Notes: generated from the sequence alone by a model not told the origin. Positions 1 through 7,125 are shown, counted from the stretch's first letter. The stretch is DNA of 10,146 bases from JADFOB01 sp964651325 (GCA_964651325.1 CAZYXP010000141.1:1-10146); one strand, 5' to 3'. Translations and numbers: made by a program.

Positions 1-719
1 CGGACGCGCTGCGCGAGGCCATGGCCGATGACGCGCTTTACCGGCAGGAATTCCTTTGCGAGTTTCTCGACGGATCGATGGCGCTAATCAGCTACGAAGC
101 GATTCGAGCGTGTGCTGAAGTGTTGTTGACACCCGCAAGCCATCCGGACGAACTGATCCACGAAACGCGGGATCTGTTCGTCGGCGTCGACATCGGACGT
201 CTGCACGATCTGACGGTGATGTGGGTTCTGGCGCGTGAAGGGAGCGCACTTGAAACTGTGGCCATTATCGAGCTGCACGACGCGCCGTTTGGCCGACAAT
301 TCGAGCTGCTTGATTCCCTTATGAATCGCCGAGCGCTGCGTCGCTGCTGCATCGATGCGGGCGGACTTGGCATGCAACTGGCCGAGCAAGCTGTGGAGCG
401 ATTCGGTGACCACCGCGTCGAGCCCGTCACCTTCACGCCTGCCCTCAAGATGCAGCTCGCCGGTGGGCTGCGCCTCGCCGTTGGGCAGCGGCGCATCGTC
501 ATCCCCGACGACAAGGCCATCATCGCCGATTTCCACAGCGTGCAACGAACAGTAACAAGCACTGGACACTTTCGACTCACGGCGCCGCGCCGCGAAGGCA
601 GTCACGCCGATCGATTTTGGGCGGCGGCCTTGGCGGTGCGCGCGGCGGGCCACGACGCTGGAGAGATCGCGTACCTGCCGGGAAGGCAAATGAGATTCGC
701 TCGCGAGGGCATCTGGTAA
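1..719 (+). CDS. Phage terminase large subunit, C-terminal nuclease part (partial at 5' end)
   Basis: The reading frame is open to the left edge, so the N-terminal ATPase part lies outside the window. The visible part is the RNase H-like nuclease that cuts concatemeric or integrated phage DNA during packaging. Counting from the first ATG at 21, the strand motif VGVDIGR (54-60) supplies the first acidic residue, D57. CIDAGGLG (110-117) supplies D112, and HADRFWAAALA (195-205) supplies D197. These three positions fit the metal-binding triad of the Terminase_6C / Mu gp28 family. The segment just before it, YRQEFLCEF, is the usual link between the ATPase and the nuclease in this family. The ATG at 21 is internal, because upstream codons still read as terminase-like sequence (DALREAM). 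The portal gene follows after 59 bases, the standard packaging gene order. Confidence 0.88.
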   Translation, partial: DALREAMADDALYRQEFLCEFLDGSMALISYEAIRACAEVLLTPASHPDELIHETRDLFVGVDIGRLHDLTVMWVLAREGSALETVAIIELHDAPFGRQFELLDSLMNRRALRRCCIDAGGLGMQLAEQAVERFGDHRVEPVTFTPALKMQLAGGLRLAVGQRRIVIPDDKAIIADFHSVQRTVTSTGHFRLTAPRREGSHADRFWAAALAVRAAGHDAGEIAYLPGRQMRFAREGIW

Positions 720-762
720 CGCGACAGCGGGTATGCACCGCCGAAGCGACCGTCAATAGGCC

Positions 763-768
763 AAGGAG
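763..768 (+). promoter_or_regulatory. Ribosome binding site that fixes the portal start
   Basis: AAGGAG lies 10 bases before the ATG at 779. The same frame is open back to an ATG at 617, but that would overlap the terminase by about 100 bases and add 54 residues with no portal-like character. This site supports 779 as the true start. Confidence 0.7.
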
Positions 769-778
769 CATCAGTACG

Positions 779-2053
779 ATGAGAATCAAACAGTGGATCG
801 CCCACGCCATGCGTCCCCGATCGACGAAGCGGCCGCGAGCCGGACAGGTCGTTTTTCCGCGCCGCGAGGACACGATTCGAGACTATCCCGGCAGCGGTTT
901 GACGCCGTCACGCTTGATGGCGCTGTTGCGGGAAGCCGACGACGGCGATCTTTCGGCGCCCATGCAACTCTTCGAGGAAATGGAGGAGAAGGACGCCCAC
1001 CTTGCCGCGGTCGCCGGTACGCGACGGCTCGCGCTGACGGGTTTGGATTGGCAGGTCGTTAGCGCTGCCGAGATGACCGATGGTGTGGATCATCGAGTCG
1101 CTGGGGAGGCCGCCGAGTATTGCCGCGAGGTGTTGACCGGGCTCGAGGATTTCGACGTGACGCTCCAGCACCTCGCTCTCGCCCACGGGCGAAACATCGC
1201 CATCGCGGAAATCGTCTGGGAGATCGTCGCGGGAGGGCTCCGACCCGTTGAGATCGTCCCGGTTGATTTCACACGCATCATTTTCGACGAACTCGACCGC
1301 CCGCGCATCCTGACCGCCGATGAGCCTCGCAACGGCATCGATCTGGCTGCGAACAAGTTTATCGTACACTGCCCCCACAGCGTATCGGGGCATCCGCAGC
1401 GCGGCGGTCTCCTGCGCGTCAGCGCGATGCTCTATCTCGCCAAGAACATGGCGCTCAAGGACTGGATGATCTTCGCGGAAATCTTCGGTATGCCGGTTCG
1501 CGTCGCGCGATACGAGCCTTCCGCCACCGCGGAGGAAAAGCGCGAGTTGGTCCACATGCTCGAATCTCTGGGGACGAGCGCCGCGGGCATCTTCAGCCGC
1601 GCGGTGCAGCTGGAAATCCTCGACACCAATCGTGGCCGCAACATCTCGCCGCATCAGGAATTGATCGAATTCATCAACCGAGAAATCAGCAAGGCTTGGC
1701 TCGGCCAAACCCTCACGACCGACACGTTTGGACAACGCGGCACGTTCGCGGCCGGTCGCGTTCACGAACGGGTCCGCCAGGACATCCTTGCAGATGATCT
1801 CCGCAAAGAAGGGCGAACGATTCGGCGTGACTTGCTCGGTCCGCTCACTCGGTTGCGTTTTGGAGCCGACGCGCCGGTGCCCCATTTTCGCCGAATCGCT
1901 CGTCGCGATTTCGATCGAAAAGAGACGGTGGAAGTGGCCGATGCGGCCGTCAATCGGTTGGGGTTGCGCGTTCCGCTGAGCTGGATGCACGAATCCTTGC
2001 GCATCCCCGAAGCCGCTGCGGATGAGCGGGCCGTCAAGCAAATCGGCGATTGA
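779..2053 (+). CDS. Mu gp29-like portal protein (DUF935 family)
   Basis: The portal forms the ring at one capsid vertex through which terminase pumps DNA and to which the neck attaches. From the start at 779 the protein has 424 residues, somewhat shorter than Mu gp29 (about 500). DUF935 signatures are clear: LTPSRLMALLREADDGD (41-57), FEEMEEKDAHLAAVAGTRRL (65-84) and LTGLDWQVV (86-94) near the N-terminus. A central block has GGLLRVSAMLYLAKNMALKDW (starting at 209) followed by FGMPVRVARY (236-245), and EISKAWLGQTLTTD (302-315) comes later. The C-terminus keeps FGADAPVPHFRR. The gene lies directly downstream of the terminase. No Mu gp30 (F) minor head gene follows, and the next gene is the protease. 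Translation from an upstream ATG at 617 is unlikely (see the ribosome binding site entry). Confidence 0.93.
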   Translation: MRIKQWIAHAMRPRSTKRPRAGQVVFPRREDTIRDYPGSGLTPSRLMALLREADDGDLSAPMQLFEEMEEKDAHLAAVAGTRRLALTGLDWQVVSAAEMTDGVDHRVAGEAAEYCREVLTGLEDFDVTLQHLALAHGRNIAIAEIVWEIVAGGLRPVEIVPVDFTRIIFDELDRPRILTADEPRNGIDLAANKFIVHCPHSVSGHPQRGGLLRVSAMLYLAKNMALKDWMIFAEIFGMPVRVARYEPSATAEEKRELVHMLESLGTSAAGIFSRAVQLEILDTNRGRNISPHQELIEFINREISKAWLGQTLTTDTFGQRGTFAAGRVHERVRQDILADDLRKEGRTIRRDLLGPLTRLRFGADAPVPHFRRIARRDFDRKETVEVADAAVNRLGLRVPLSWMHESLRIPEAAADERAVKQIGD

Positions 2054-2066
2054 TCCATACGCAATC

Positions 2067-2083
2067 GCGCGCGTACAGCGCGC
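2067..2083 (+). repeat. Small all-GC hairpin in the portal-protease gap
   Basis: GCGCGC (2067-2072) and GCGCGC (2078-2083) form a perfect 6-bp stem around the loop GTACA. There is no following T run, so it is not a classical intrinsic terminator. It could be an RNA processing or attenuation hairpin, or simply a chance structure in GC-rich DNA. Confidence 0.3.
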
Positions 2084-2140
2084 CGCGCTGGTTGTCATCG
2101 CATGGCACGATGATAAGTCGTCAAGAAAAGTGAGGCGAAT

Positions 2141-3124
2141 ATGGCAACGACAACGCAACGACGGATAGGCAAACGGTGCACGCGAACGGAATCCAACGGC
2201 GATGACCAGGAGATCAAATCGCTTCGATCGGCTCCGCTGAGTGGCGCCGCGCTGCCGACTTCCATCCTCCTAACGCCGTGGGGGTCCGTGGAATCCACAA
2301 ACGGCAGTTTTGTGGTGGACGAAGAATCGGTGAGTCTGGTGACCGAGACGCTGACTTGCCACGGTGCGGATTTGCCGATTGATTATGAGCATCAAACACT
2401 CGGGGGCACGTTCGCGTCGCCCAGCGGGCAGGCACCGGCCGCGGGGTGGATCAAGCGAATCGTCGGGCAGTCGGGGGTGGGTTTGCTTGCCGACATCGAA
2501 TGGACCGAACAAGCCGCCCAAATGCTTGCCGACAAGCAATACCGCTACCTCTCTCCGGTCGCGCTCATTCGCAAGTCCGATCGGAAGCTGATCGCCATTC
2601 ACTCCGCCGCGCTGACCAACAAGCCGGCGATCGTCGGGATGGTGCCGATTGTCAACAGCATCGAATCGATCGATCCGGCGGACGGCACGGACGAGCTGAC
2701 CGTGCTTCGGGCGGAGCTTTCCTTGCCGCCGGATGCCGAGGTCGAGGAGGTCCTACTTGTCGCAGGACGCCGGATCGCTGAGCTCAACGAAGCCGCAAGG
2801 GATCGATACGTGCAACAGCGCGTGCGGCAGGCCGTGGACACCGGAAAGCTGGTCGAGGCGCAGCGCACCTGGGCTGAAGCGCTTGTCGCCCGCGAAGAAG
2901 ACTTGTTCGATCAATGGCTGAAAACCGCGCCCGTGATCGTGACCCCGGGAAGGTCAGAGCCGCCAAACGGAACCACCGACTACGCACAGCGACGGCGCAC
3001 CGCCCAACGACGCGCGAGAAGCGAATACCGCCAAAGCCCGATGCTTTCGATGCTCACAAGCGAGAGCGCCTACATCGCCAACGCATCGCGCCTCGACGAG
3101 CGTCAACAACCGATTGTCGCTTGA
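2141..3124 (+). CDS. Mu gpI-like prohead protease / scaffold protein
   Basis: This 327-residue protein belongs to the Mu-like protease family (Mu gp32, gpI), which matures the prohead. In Mu the C-terminal part of the same gene acts as the scaffold. Visible family features are LPIDYEHQT (78-86), APAAGWIKRI (98-107), the veWT-type segment ADIEWTEQA (117-125), YRYLSPVALIRK (134-145) and AALTNKPAIVGM (156-167). H84 and S138 fall in the two best conserved motifs and are my candidates for catalytic residues; this is inference by analogy with herpesvirus/HK97-type prohead proteases. Residues 180-250 are rich in charged residues and Ala/Leu, plausibly helical scaffold. The tail from about 270 is Arg/Gln rich. 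GAGG at 2132-2135 lies 5 bases before the ATG. The roughly 30-residue N-terminal stretch before the family match is basic and atypical. Confidence 0.9.
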   Translation: MATTTQRRIGKRCTRTESNGDDQEIKSLRSAPLSGAALPTSILLTPWGSVESTNGSFVVDEESVSLVTETLTCHGADLPIDYEHQTLGGTFASPSGQAPAAGWIKRIVGQSGVGLLADIEWTEQAAQMLADKQYRYLSPVALIRKSDRKLIAIHSAALTNKPAIVGMVPIVNSIESIDPADGTDELTVLRAELSLPPDAEVEEVLLVAGRRIAELNEAARDRYVQQRVRQAVDTGKLVEAQRTWAEALVAREEDLFDQWLKTAPVIVTPGRSEPPNGTTDYAQRRRTAQRRARSEYRQSPMLSMLTSESAYIANASRLDERQQPIVA

Positions 3125-3186
3125 CCTCGATCCGCGATCGTCGCGGAATCCGAAAAGAATGAAATCAGGGAAAGGAACAGGACACC

Positions 3187-3951
3187 ATGCCGCTGACAAG
3201 CAATATTGAGGTCGATCATTACATCGATCAGGAACTACGCAGTTATCAGACGGCCGCGAGCAGCCACATTTTCAAAGGCGCGCTCGTCGGATTGACCGCA
3301 AGTGGCTACGCCGCACCGCTCACCGCCGGCGATCCCTTCATCGGTATCGCCTACGAAGAAATCGACAACAGCACTGGTGGCGACGGAAGCGAATCGGTCC
3401 GAGTCTACACGCTCGGGGACTTCGGCTTGACCCTTTCGGGATCCGCGATCACCGACATCGGGCGGCCGGTGTTTGCATCGTCCGATGACACACTCGCGTT
3501 TACGGCCAGCGCCAATTCGTTCGTCGGCTTCGTTGAGGACTTCATCGCTGGGGGGGACATCATTCTTCGGATCGACCCCAGCGGGCACGCGCTCAAGACG
3601 GCGATCCACGCCGTCGAAGATCTCTCCGCGGGTTCCGACATCACGGCACGAGCAATGCACGCGTTCGATCAGGGCGCGTGGATCGTCGCCGTTCGAATCG
3701 TCAACCAGGCTGCGTCACCCGCCGGAATCAACGACGCCAACCCCTGTGTCGTCACGGTTGCCACCGGCGCCGGAACCGTCGCCGCTGAGACCTTCAACTC
3801 GACGACCCCCTTTCCGGCGGCCAACACGACCGCAGATTTCGGCGCCGTGGCCAACGCCCACGCCGCGGCCGGCGCTGTCATGACGGTGGCCGTCACCAAC
3901 GGCGCGGCGGCGAATCCGGGCCCGTTCCTGGTCGAAGTGGACTATGTTTAG
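3187..3951 (+). CDS. Capsid decoration-type protein, DUF2190-like N-terminus plus beta-rich C-terminal domain
   Basis: The gene sits between the protease and the major capsid gene, where Mu has gp33 and many phages have a decoration protein. The product has 254 residues in two parts. Residues 1-133 have the layout of DUF2190 / small head-stabilising proteins: a start of short strands, then FKGALVGLTASGYAAPLTAGD (about 29-49), then FIGIAYEEID (51-60) and a final strand with IILRIDPSG. Residues about 150-254 are a second beta-rich, Ala/Thr/Gly-rich domain, with ETFNSTTPFPAANTTADFG and AGAVMTVAVTNGAAANPGPF as its core. I recall similar domains at the ends of other phage head proteins. AAAGGA at 3171-3176, 10 bases before the ATG, supports the start. 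The decoration role is inferred from position and fold type, not from a strong motif. Confidence 0.65.
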   Translation: MPLTSNIEVDHYIDQELRSYQTAASSHIFKGALVGLTASGYAAPLTAGDPFIGIAYEEIDNSTGGDGSESVRVYTLGDFGLTLSGSAITDIGRPVFASSDDTLAFTASANSFVGFVEDFIAGGDIILRIDPSGHALKTAIHAVEDLSAGSDITARAMHAFDQGAWIVAVRIVNQAASPAGINDANPCVVTVATGAGTVAAETFNSTTPFPAANTTADFGAVANAHAAAGAVMTVAVTNGAAANPGPFLVEVDYV

Positions 3952-4057
3952 GATTCGCGAGCGACGAAAGGCGTGTCACGGCTAGCGGGGCAACGGCACA
4001 CGAATCTAACGAGAACATCGCGGCGCACCGGCGCCTGAACAAAAAGGGAGAAACGCC

Positions 4058-4981
4058 ATGGCGGTTATCAACACGGGCTTGCTCACGAAGGGGTTGCGAA
4101 GCGAATTCTTCGATCGATTCGACGCAACGACAACCCATTTTCAGGATTTGAGCACGCGCATTCAGTCCAATTCGGATACGGAGACCTACAAATGGCTGGG
4201 GACCGTGCCGGTGATGCGTCCCTGGGGCACGGGCCGCATCGCCCGCGGCATGAGGACGGAATCCTATTCCGTCGAGAATCTCAAGTATGAATCGACGATC
4301 GAGGTCGATCGGGATGAAATCGCCGACGACCTGACGGGCCAGATTCGGATTCGTATCGGGCTGCTCGGCGAACAGTCGGCCACGCACAAAGATTTCCTGA
4401 TCGCTCAACTGTTCATCAACGGCGAGACCGCCGGATTCAACAGCTACGACGGCGTGAGCTTCTTCAATGACGCCCACGTGTCCGGCAATTCCGGACCACA
4501 GGATAACAAACTCACCAGCGTCGCCGTGGTCCCCGACACGCCTACCACCGAGGAATTCAAAACCGCTCTGATGGCAGCCATCGGCGCGATGATGAACTTC
4601 AAGGACGATCGTGGCGATCCGCTGGCGCTATCGGCGACCGGTCTGGTTTGCGTCGTCCCTACGACGATGTTTTTCACGGCCATGGAAGCCGTCAGCGCCA
4701 CCGTCATCAACAACGCGTCCAACGTGCTGCAAGGCGTGGCCCGCGTCATCGCCTTCCCCTGGCTGACCGATCTGAGCAAGTGGTACTTGCTCAAGACCGA
4801 CGGCGTGATCCGGCCGATCATCTTCCAAGATCGCGAACCGCTGGAATTTACCTCGCTCACCGAGGACAGTGACGAAGGGTTTCGCCGAGAGAAGTTTCTT
4901 TACGGCGTTCGGGCGCGGTACCGCATGGCCTATGGATACTGGCAGCACGCCGTGCGCGTCAACATGACGACTCCCATATAA
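4058..4981 (+). CDS. Major capsid protein, Mu gpT family
   Basis: This 307-residue protein matches the Mu major head subunit gpT (about 305 residues) in length, position and motifs. It starts with the family-like MAVINTGLLTKGLRSEFFDR. GTVPVMRPWGTGR (48-60) follows, then the segment IEVDRDEIADDLTGQIR (81-97). DGVSFFNDAH (131-140) is characteristic of gpT-like proteins. Near the C-terminus, REPLEFTSLTEDSDEGF (259-275) is followed by FLYGVRARYRMAYGYWQHAV (280-299), the usual end of the family. It would form the HK97-fold icosahedral shell. GGGAG at 4046-4050, 7 bases before the ATG, is a strong ribosome binding site, as expected for the most abundant virion protein. An inverted-repeat hairpin begins 6 bases after the stop codon. 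Confidence 0.93.
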   Translation: MAVINTGLLTKGLRSEFFDRFDATTTHFQDLSTRIQSNSDTETYKWLGTVPVMRPWGTGRIARGMRTESYSVENLKYESTIEVDRDEIADDLTGQIRIRIGLLGEQSATHKDFLIAQLFINGETAGFNSYDGVSFFNDAHVSGNSGPQDNKLTSVAVVPDTPTTEEFKTALMAAIGAMMNFKDDRGDPLALSATGLVCVVPTTMFFTAMEAVSATVINNASNVLQGVARVIAFPWLTDLSKWYLLKTDGVIRPIIFQDREPLEFTSLTEDSDEGFRREKFLYGVRARYRMAYGYWQHAVRVNMTTPI

Positions 4982-4982
4982 A

Positions 4983-5016
4983 CCGAACCGCGCCCGTAAG
5001 GAAGCGGCGGGGCGGT
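4983..5016 (-). repeat. Dispersed GC-rich hairpin repeat after the capsid gene
   Basis: Immediately after the capsid stop codon, CCGC (4988-4991) pairs with GCGG (5004-5007), and an inner CC (4993-4994) pairs with GG (5000-5001) around the loop CGTAA. Read on the minus strand, the element contains CCGCTTCCTTACGGGCGCGG. From memory this resembles an intergenic repeat common in planctomycete and related chromosomes, of the form CCGCTCCCT-ACGG-CGCGGTT. I cannot count copies here. There is no T run, so it is not a typical intrinsic terminator, though it could protect or process the capsid mRNA. Confidence 0.55.
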
Positions 5017-5143
5017 CCACGTTCTCGGGACAAGCGCAAGACGACGGTGAGGCGGTGCTCTAAATCGGCGAGCGCCGTCTCGCCCGCGATCGCCTCCGAG
5101 TTCCAGGCCATCCAAGCGTTCGAAGTGCCAACAGGAGACACCC

Positions 5144-5587
5144 ATGGCCTACATCACCAATGTCGATATCGGGCAGCGCCTGGGCGCAACGACCTACGTC
5201 CAACTCGCCGACGACGACGGGGACGGCGTCGCCGATGCCGGTGTGGTCGATGAAGCGCGGGCGGCGGCGGAAGGCGAGTTGGACAGCTACCTCGCCCGAC
5301 GCTACCGGCTTCCCCTCGATCTCGTCGCCCATCCTGAACTTGCGAATCTCTTGGCCTCGGTGGCGCTGGATCTGGCAACTTATCGCCTTCGATTGCGACG
5401 ACCTCCGGTTTCGCAAGACGATCGGGCGCGATTCGACAGGACGATCGCATGGCTAGCGGCGGTGGCGCAAGGCCGCATTCATCTGCCGTCGGCAAACCCG
5501 CTGACATCGACCGGTGTGCAGGGAATCGTTGCGGATTCGGTCGGTGAATCGAGGCAACTATCGCATGATGAACTGTCGGACTTCTAG
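5144..5587 (+). CDS. DUF1320 head-tail connector (Mu gp36-like)
   Basis: This 147-residue protein fits DUF1320, the Mu gp36 family of head-tail joining or connector proteins that bind under the portal. Family features are the start MAYITNVDIGQRLGATTYVQ, an acidic segment DDDGDGVADAGVVDEARAAA (23-42), and EGELDSYLARRYRLPL (43-58). An Ala/Leu-rich helix (ANLLASVALDLATYRL) and a C-terminal stretch with TIAWLAAVAQGRIHLP follow. The first two helices carry the A-E-L-D-S-Y-L-A-R-R-Y pattern seen in phage adaptor proteins. AGGAG at 5133-5137, 6 bases before the ATG, fixes the start. The 162-base gap before it contains the hairpin repeat described separately and otherwise nothing recognisable as coding. 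Confidence 0.88.
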   Translation: MAYITNVDIGQRLGATTYVQLADDDGDGVADAGVVDEARAAAEGELDSYLARRYRLPLDLVAHPELANLLASVALDLATYRLRLRRPPVSQDDRARFDRTIAWLAAVAQGRIHLPSANPLTSTGVQGIVADSVGESRQLSHDELSDF

Positions 5588-5600
5588 AGCAATAACTCTT

Positions 5601-5656
5601 TCGCGCAACCGCTGTTGTGCGACATCCGGGAGGCCGCGCGGACTGAAGCCCGCGGC
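5601..5656 (+). repeat. Double hairpin dispersed repeat after the DUF1320 gene
   Basis: Two stem-loops stand 10 bases apart just after the DUF1320 stop codon. The first pairs 5601-5609 with 5614-5622 (9 bp including one G-T wobble, loop CGCT). The second pairs GCCGCGCGG (5633-5641, one bulged C) with CCCGCGGC (5649-5656) around the loop ACTGAAG. The second hairpin and the following CTCAGGG resemble the ACTGAAG-type dispersed intergenic repeat that I recall from planctomycete and acidobacterial genomes. The paired layout is like REP/BIME elements. No T run follows. Confidence 0.55.
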
Positions 5657-5732
5657 TCAGGGTCATAGCTTGATCGACGCGTGTTCGAGGCTGCTAGACA
5701 ACAAGTGAAACCGATTCAGGATCATCAGCCCC

Positions 5733-6218
5733 ATGCCGCCAACACCGGACAGAACAACCCTCAAGAGCGCGCTCGATGCGCTGGTGACGCAAAGCAGAGC
5801 ATCGCTGGCGGCCTCGCCGCCGACGCCGACCGCGCCATTCTACAGTGTGGCTGTCGGGTCGCCCCAGCCAACTTCGCATCCCAGGCCGTTTTTTTCGATT
5901 GCGATCGTCGCGGCGGAGGCGATTGGCGTGAGCGATGGTGACAAACTCATCCGCGCCACCTTGGCGCTGAGCATCGTGACAGACATCGGGCAGACCGACC
6001 CGCACACGGAGATCGTCGACAAGATCGGGGCGGTGGATGATTTCTTCGATGACAAGATCCAGGCCGGTCTGATCGAAGGCGTTCAAGGGCTTGATGGCCG
6101 CAACTGGCAGATCGACTCGTCGAGCATCACATCGGGTTCGCGGATCGCCAGTGCCACGGCCCGCGTATCGATGATCGTGAAAGTAGAGCGCAATCAGAAC
6201 CGGATCCCCGCGAGCTAA
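5733..6218 (+). CDS. Unrecognised phage structural protein, possible tail terminator or gp37-position protein
   Basis: I do not recognise this 161-residue protein by sequence. It sits directly after the DUF1320 connector, where Mu encodes gp37 (DUF1834) and many tailed phages encode a tail terminator or completion protein. Residues 1-35 are helical then Pro/Ala rich (ASPPTPTAP). Residues 50-90 alternate hydrophobic strands (FFSIAIVAAEAIGV, ATLALSIVTDI). A helix follows at about 93-113 (EIVDKIGAVDDFFDDKIQAG), and the protein ends in a strand pattern (IASATARVSMIVKVERN). This strand-helix-strand layout with a last strand reporting a basic end is compatible with a terminator-like fold, but that is only inference. 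The possible ribosome binding site AGGA (5718-5721) is 11 bases from the ATG. The gene is nearly coupled to the next one (6 bases). Confidence 0.6.
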   Translation: MPPTPDRTTLKSALDALVTQSRASLAASPPTPTAPFYSVAVGSPQPTSHPRPFFSIAIVAAEAIGVSDGDKLIRATLALSIVTDIGQTDPHTEIVDKIGAVDDFFDDKIQAGLIEGVQGLDGRNWQIDSSSITSGSRIASATARVSMIVKVERNQNRIPAS

Positions 6219-6224
6219 TCACTG

Positions 6225-6671
6225 ATGATATGGATGCTTTCAACACGAGGTGCTTCGACTCGGCTTCGCGACACGCCGTTTACCCAGACAACTGTCCCGG
6301 GAGTTCAGAGCGTCGTCTACAAACCGGGTGTCGCGGCCATCCCGGCGACCGGCGGCGGCTCGGGATCCGGCGAACTCGGCACGTTTGTCCAAGGCCTGCA
6401 TCGCGTCTCCGGATTCGTATTCTCTTACGACGGCTCGGTGTCGGAAACGCTCTTCTCCATTACCGCGCCGGTCGATTTGATCGTTTTCTACCAGACGGAC
6501 GCCGAATTGCGCAGGCGGACGTTCTTGGACGTCTTGTTTGCCGGTGACGCAACCGTAGCGCTGCCCGGTGTCAACACGGGAGTTTCGGAGTTGATCGGTG
6601 TGCCGTTTCGCGTTCAGATTCCAGCGACCGCATCGCTGGACGATCACATTGTCGACGAGCAGGATGTTTAG
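6225..6671 (+). CDS. Unrecognised beta-rich phage structural protein (148 aa)
   Basis: The 148-residue product has no family that I recognise. It begins 6 bases after the previous stop codon without a clear Shine-Dalgarno sequence, so translation may be coupled to the gene upstream. An alternative in-frame ATG lies at 6234. The N-terminal 50 residues are polar, ending in a Gly-rich linker (ATGGGSGSG). From about residue 55 the protein alternates short hydrophobic strands: HRVSGFVFSYDG, ETLFSITAPVDLIVFYQTD, VLFAGDATVALPGV and ELIGVPFRVQIP. It ends in an acidic tail, DDHIVDEQDV. Such a pattern suits a tail-tube, neck or fibre-adaptor subunit. The position between connector and fibre genes supports a virion role, but nothing visible decides between these possibilities. 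Confidence 0.6.
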   Translation: MIWMLSTRGASTRLRDTPFTQTTVPGVQSVVYKPGVAAIPATGGGSGSGELGTFVQGLHRVSGFVFSYDGSVSETLFSITAPVDLIVFYQTDAELRRRTFLDVLFAGDATVALPGVNTGVSELIGVPFRVQIPATASLDDHIVDEQDV

Positions 6672-6673
6672 TC

Positions 6674-7120
6674 ATGGCCGGTCAATTTCCCCAAGCGATT
6701 CAGGCGGCTCAAACTGGGTTCGCGGCCATGGATGCGGAATACGCGCTTGCTTTGGAGCGGCAACTGCGCGTCGTCGAGGTGCTCCGGGCGACCGGCAGCG
6801 GCAACATCAATCATTCGTTCGCGCTAAGTCCTTCTTTTCGTCTTATCTTTGTGCGAGGCCATTTCGACGGCGGCTCCGGCGTTAATCCGTTATCGCTGTC
6901 ACAGGTGTCGAGCGTGGCTTCGGCACACGACGTTACGCTGTTCACCTTGACCCAGGCCGGCGTCGGGAGCGACATCCATTTCCGCGTAACGGCCGAAGAG
7001 GCGAGCGAGCCGTCCGCGTGGATCTTTATGGCCGGCGATGCCGTCAAACTCAGCTGGACCAACCCCGACAGTGGGGTCATGACCTGGGGCATCGAAGTGG
7101 GTCTGGCGCTGGCTTCGTGA
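6674..7120 (+). CDS. Unrecognised beta-rich phage structural protein (second 148-aa protein)
   Basis: The product has 148 residues. A helical N-terminus (AIQAAQTGFAAMDAEYALALERQ, about 8-30) is followed by a beta-rich body: SFRLIFVRGHFDGGSG, DVTLFTLTQAG, IHFRVTAEEASEP, AWIFMAGDAVKLSWTNPDSG and a final strand TWGIEVGLALA. This looks like a small jelly-roll or sandwich domain with an N-terminal helix, as in neck, baseplate or fibre-anchoring proteins. That reading is inference from pattern only. The ribosome binding site AGGA (6661-6664) lies in the last codons of the gene upstream, 9 bases before the ATG. The stop codon overlaps the strong ribosome binding site of the next gene, so the genes from 5733 to 7930 are tightly linked. 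Confidence 0.62.
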   Translation: MAGQFPQAIQAAQTGFAAMDAEYALALERQLRVVEVLRATGSGNINHSFALSPSFRLIFVRGHFDGGSGVNPLSLSQVSSVASAHDVTLFTLTQAGVGSDIHFRVTAEEASEPSAWIFMAGDAVKLSWTNPDSGVMTWGIEVGLALAS

Positions 7121-7125
7121 GGAGG
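7119..7125 (+). promoter_or_regulatory. Strong ribosome binding site of the fibre-like gene, overlapping the upstream stop codon
   Basis: GAGGAGG, near-perfect for a Shine-Dalgarno sequence, begins inside the TGA stop codon (7118-7120) of the preceding gene and lies 7 bases before the ATG at 7133. The overlap points to coupled translation of the two proteins. Confidence 0.7.

Noticed and set aside
84..689. Minus-strand open frames opposite the terminase.
   Set aside because: They are shadows of the terminase nuclease reading frame, Arg/Ser rich and without domains.
617..778. A longer N-terminus for the portal gene starting at ATG 617.
   Set aside because: It would overlap the terminase by about 100 bases and its translation is low-complexity and non-homologous. 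The AAGGAG site before 779 explains the start.
2092..2116. A possible promoter, TTGTCA followed by TGATAA, before the protease gene.
   Set aside because: The spacer is only 13 bases and the -10 match is weak, so it is not supported as a sigma-70 type promoter.
908..2158. A 416-codon open frame on the minus strand opposite the portal gene.
   Set aside because: It is fully antisense to a portal gene with clear DUF935 motifs. Long antisense frames are expected in GC-rich DNA, and its translation shows no recognisable domain.
4022..4035. A 5-bp GC stem (GGCGC/GCGCC) upstream of the capsid ribosome binding site.
   Set aside because: It is too short for GC-rich DNA to be called a regulatory element without comparison to relatives.
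5047..5143. A possible small gene in the capsid-DUF1320 gap.
   Set aside because: The open frame runs out of phase into the DUF1320 gene and has no ribosome binding site. The gap is better explained by the hairpin repeat and a leader.
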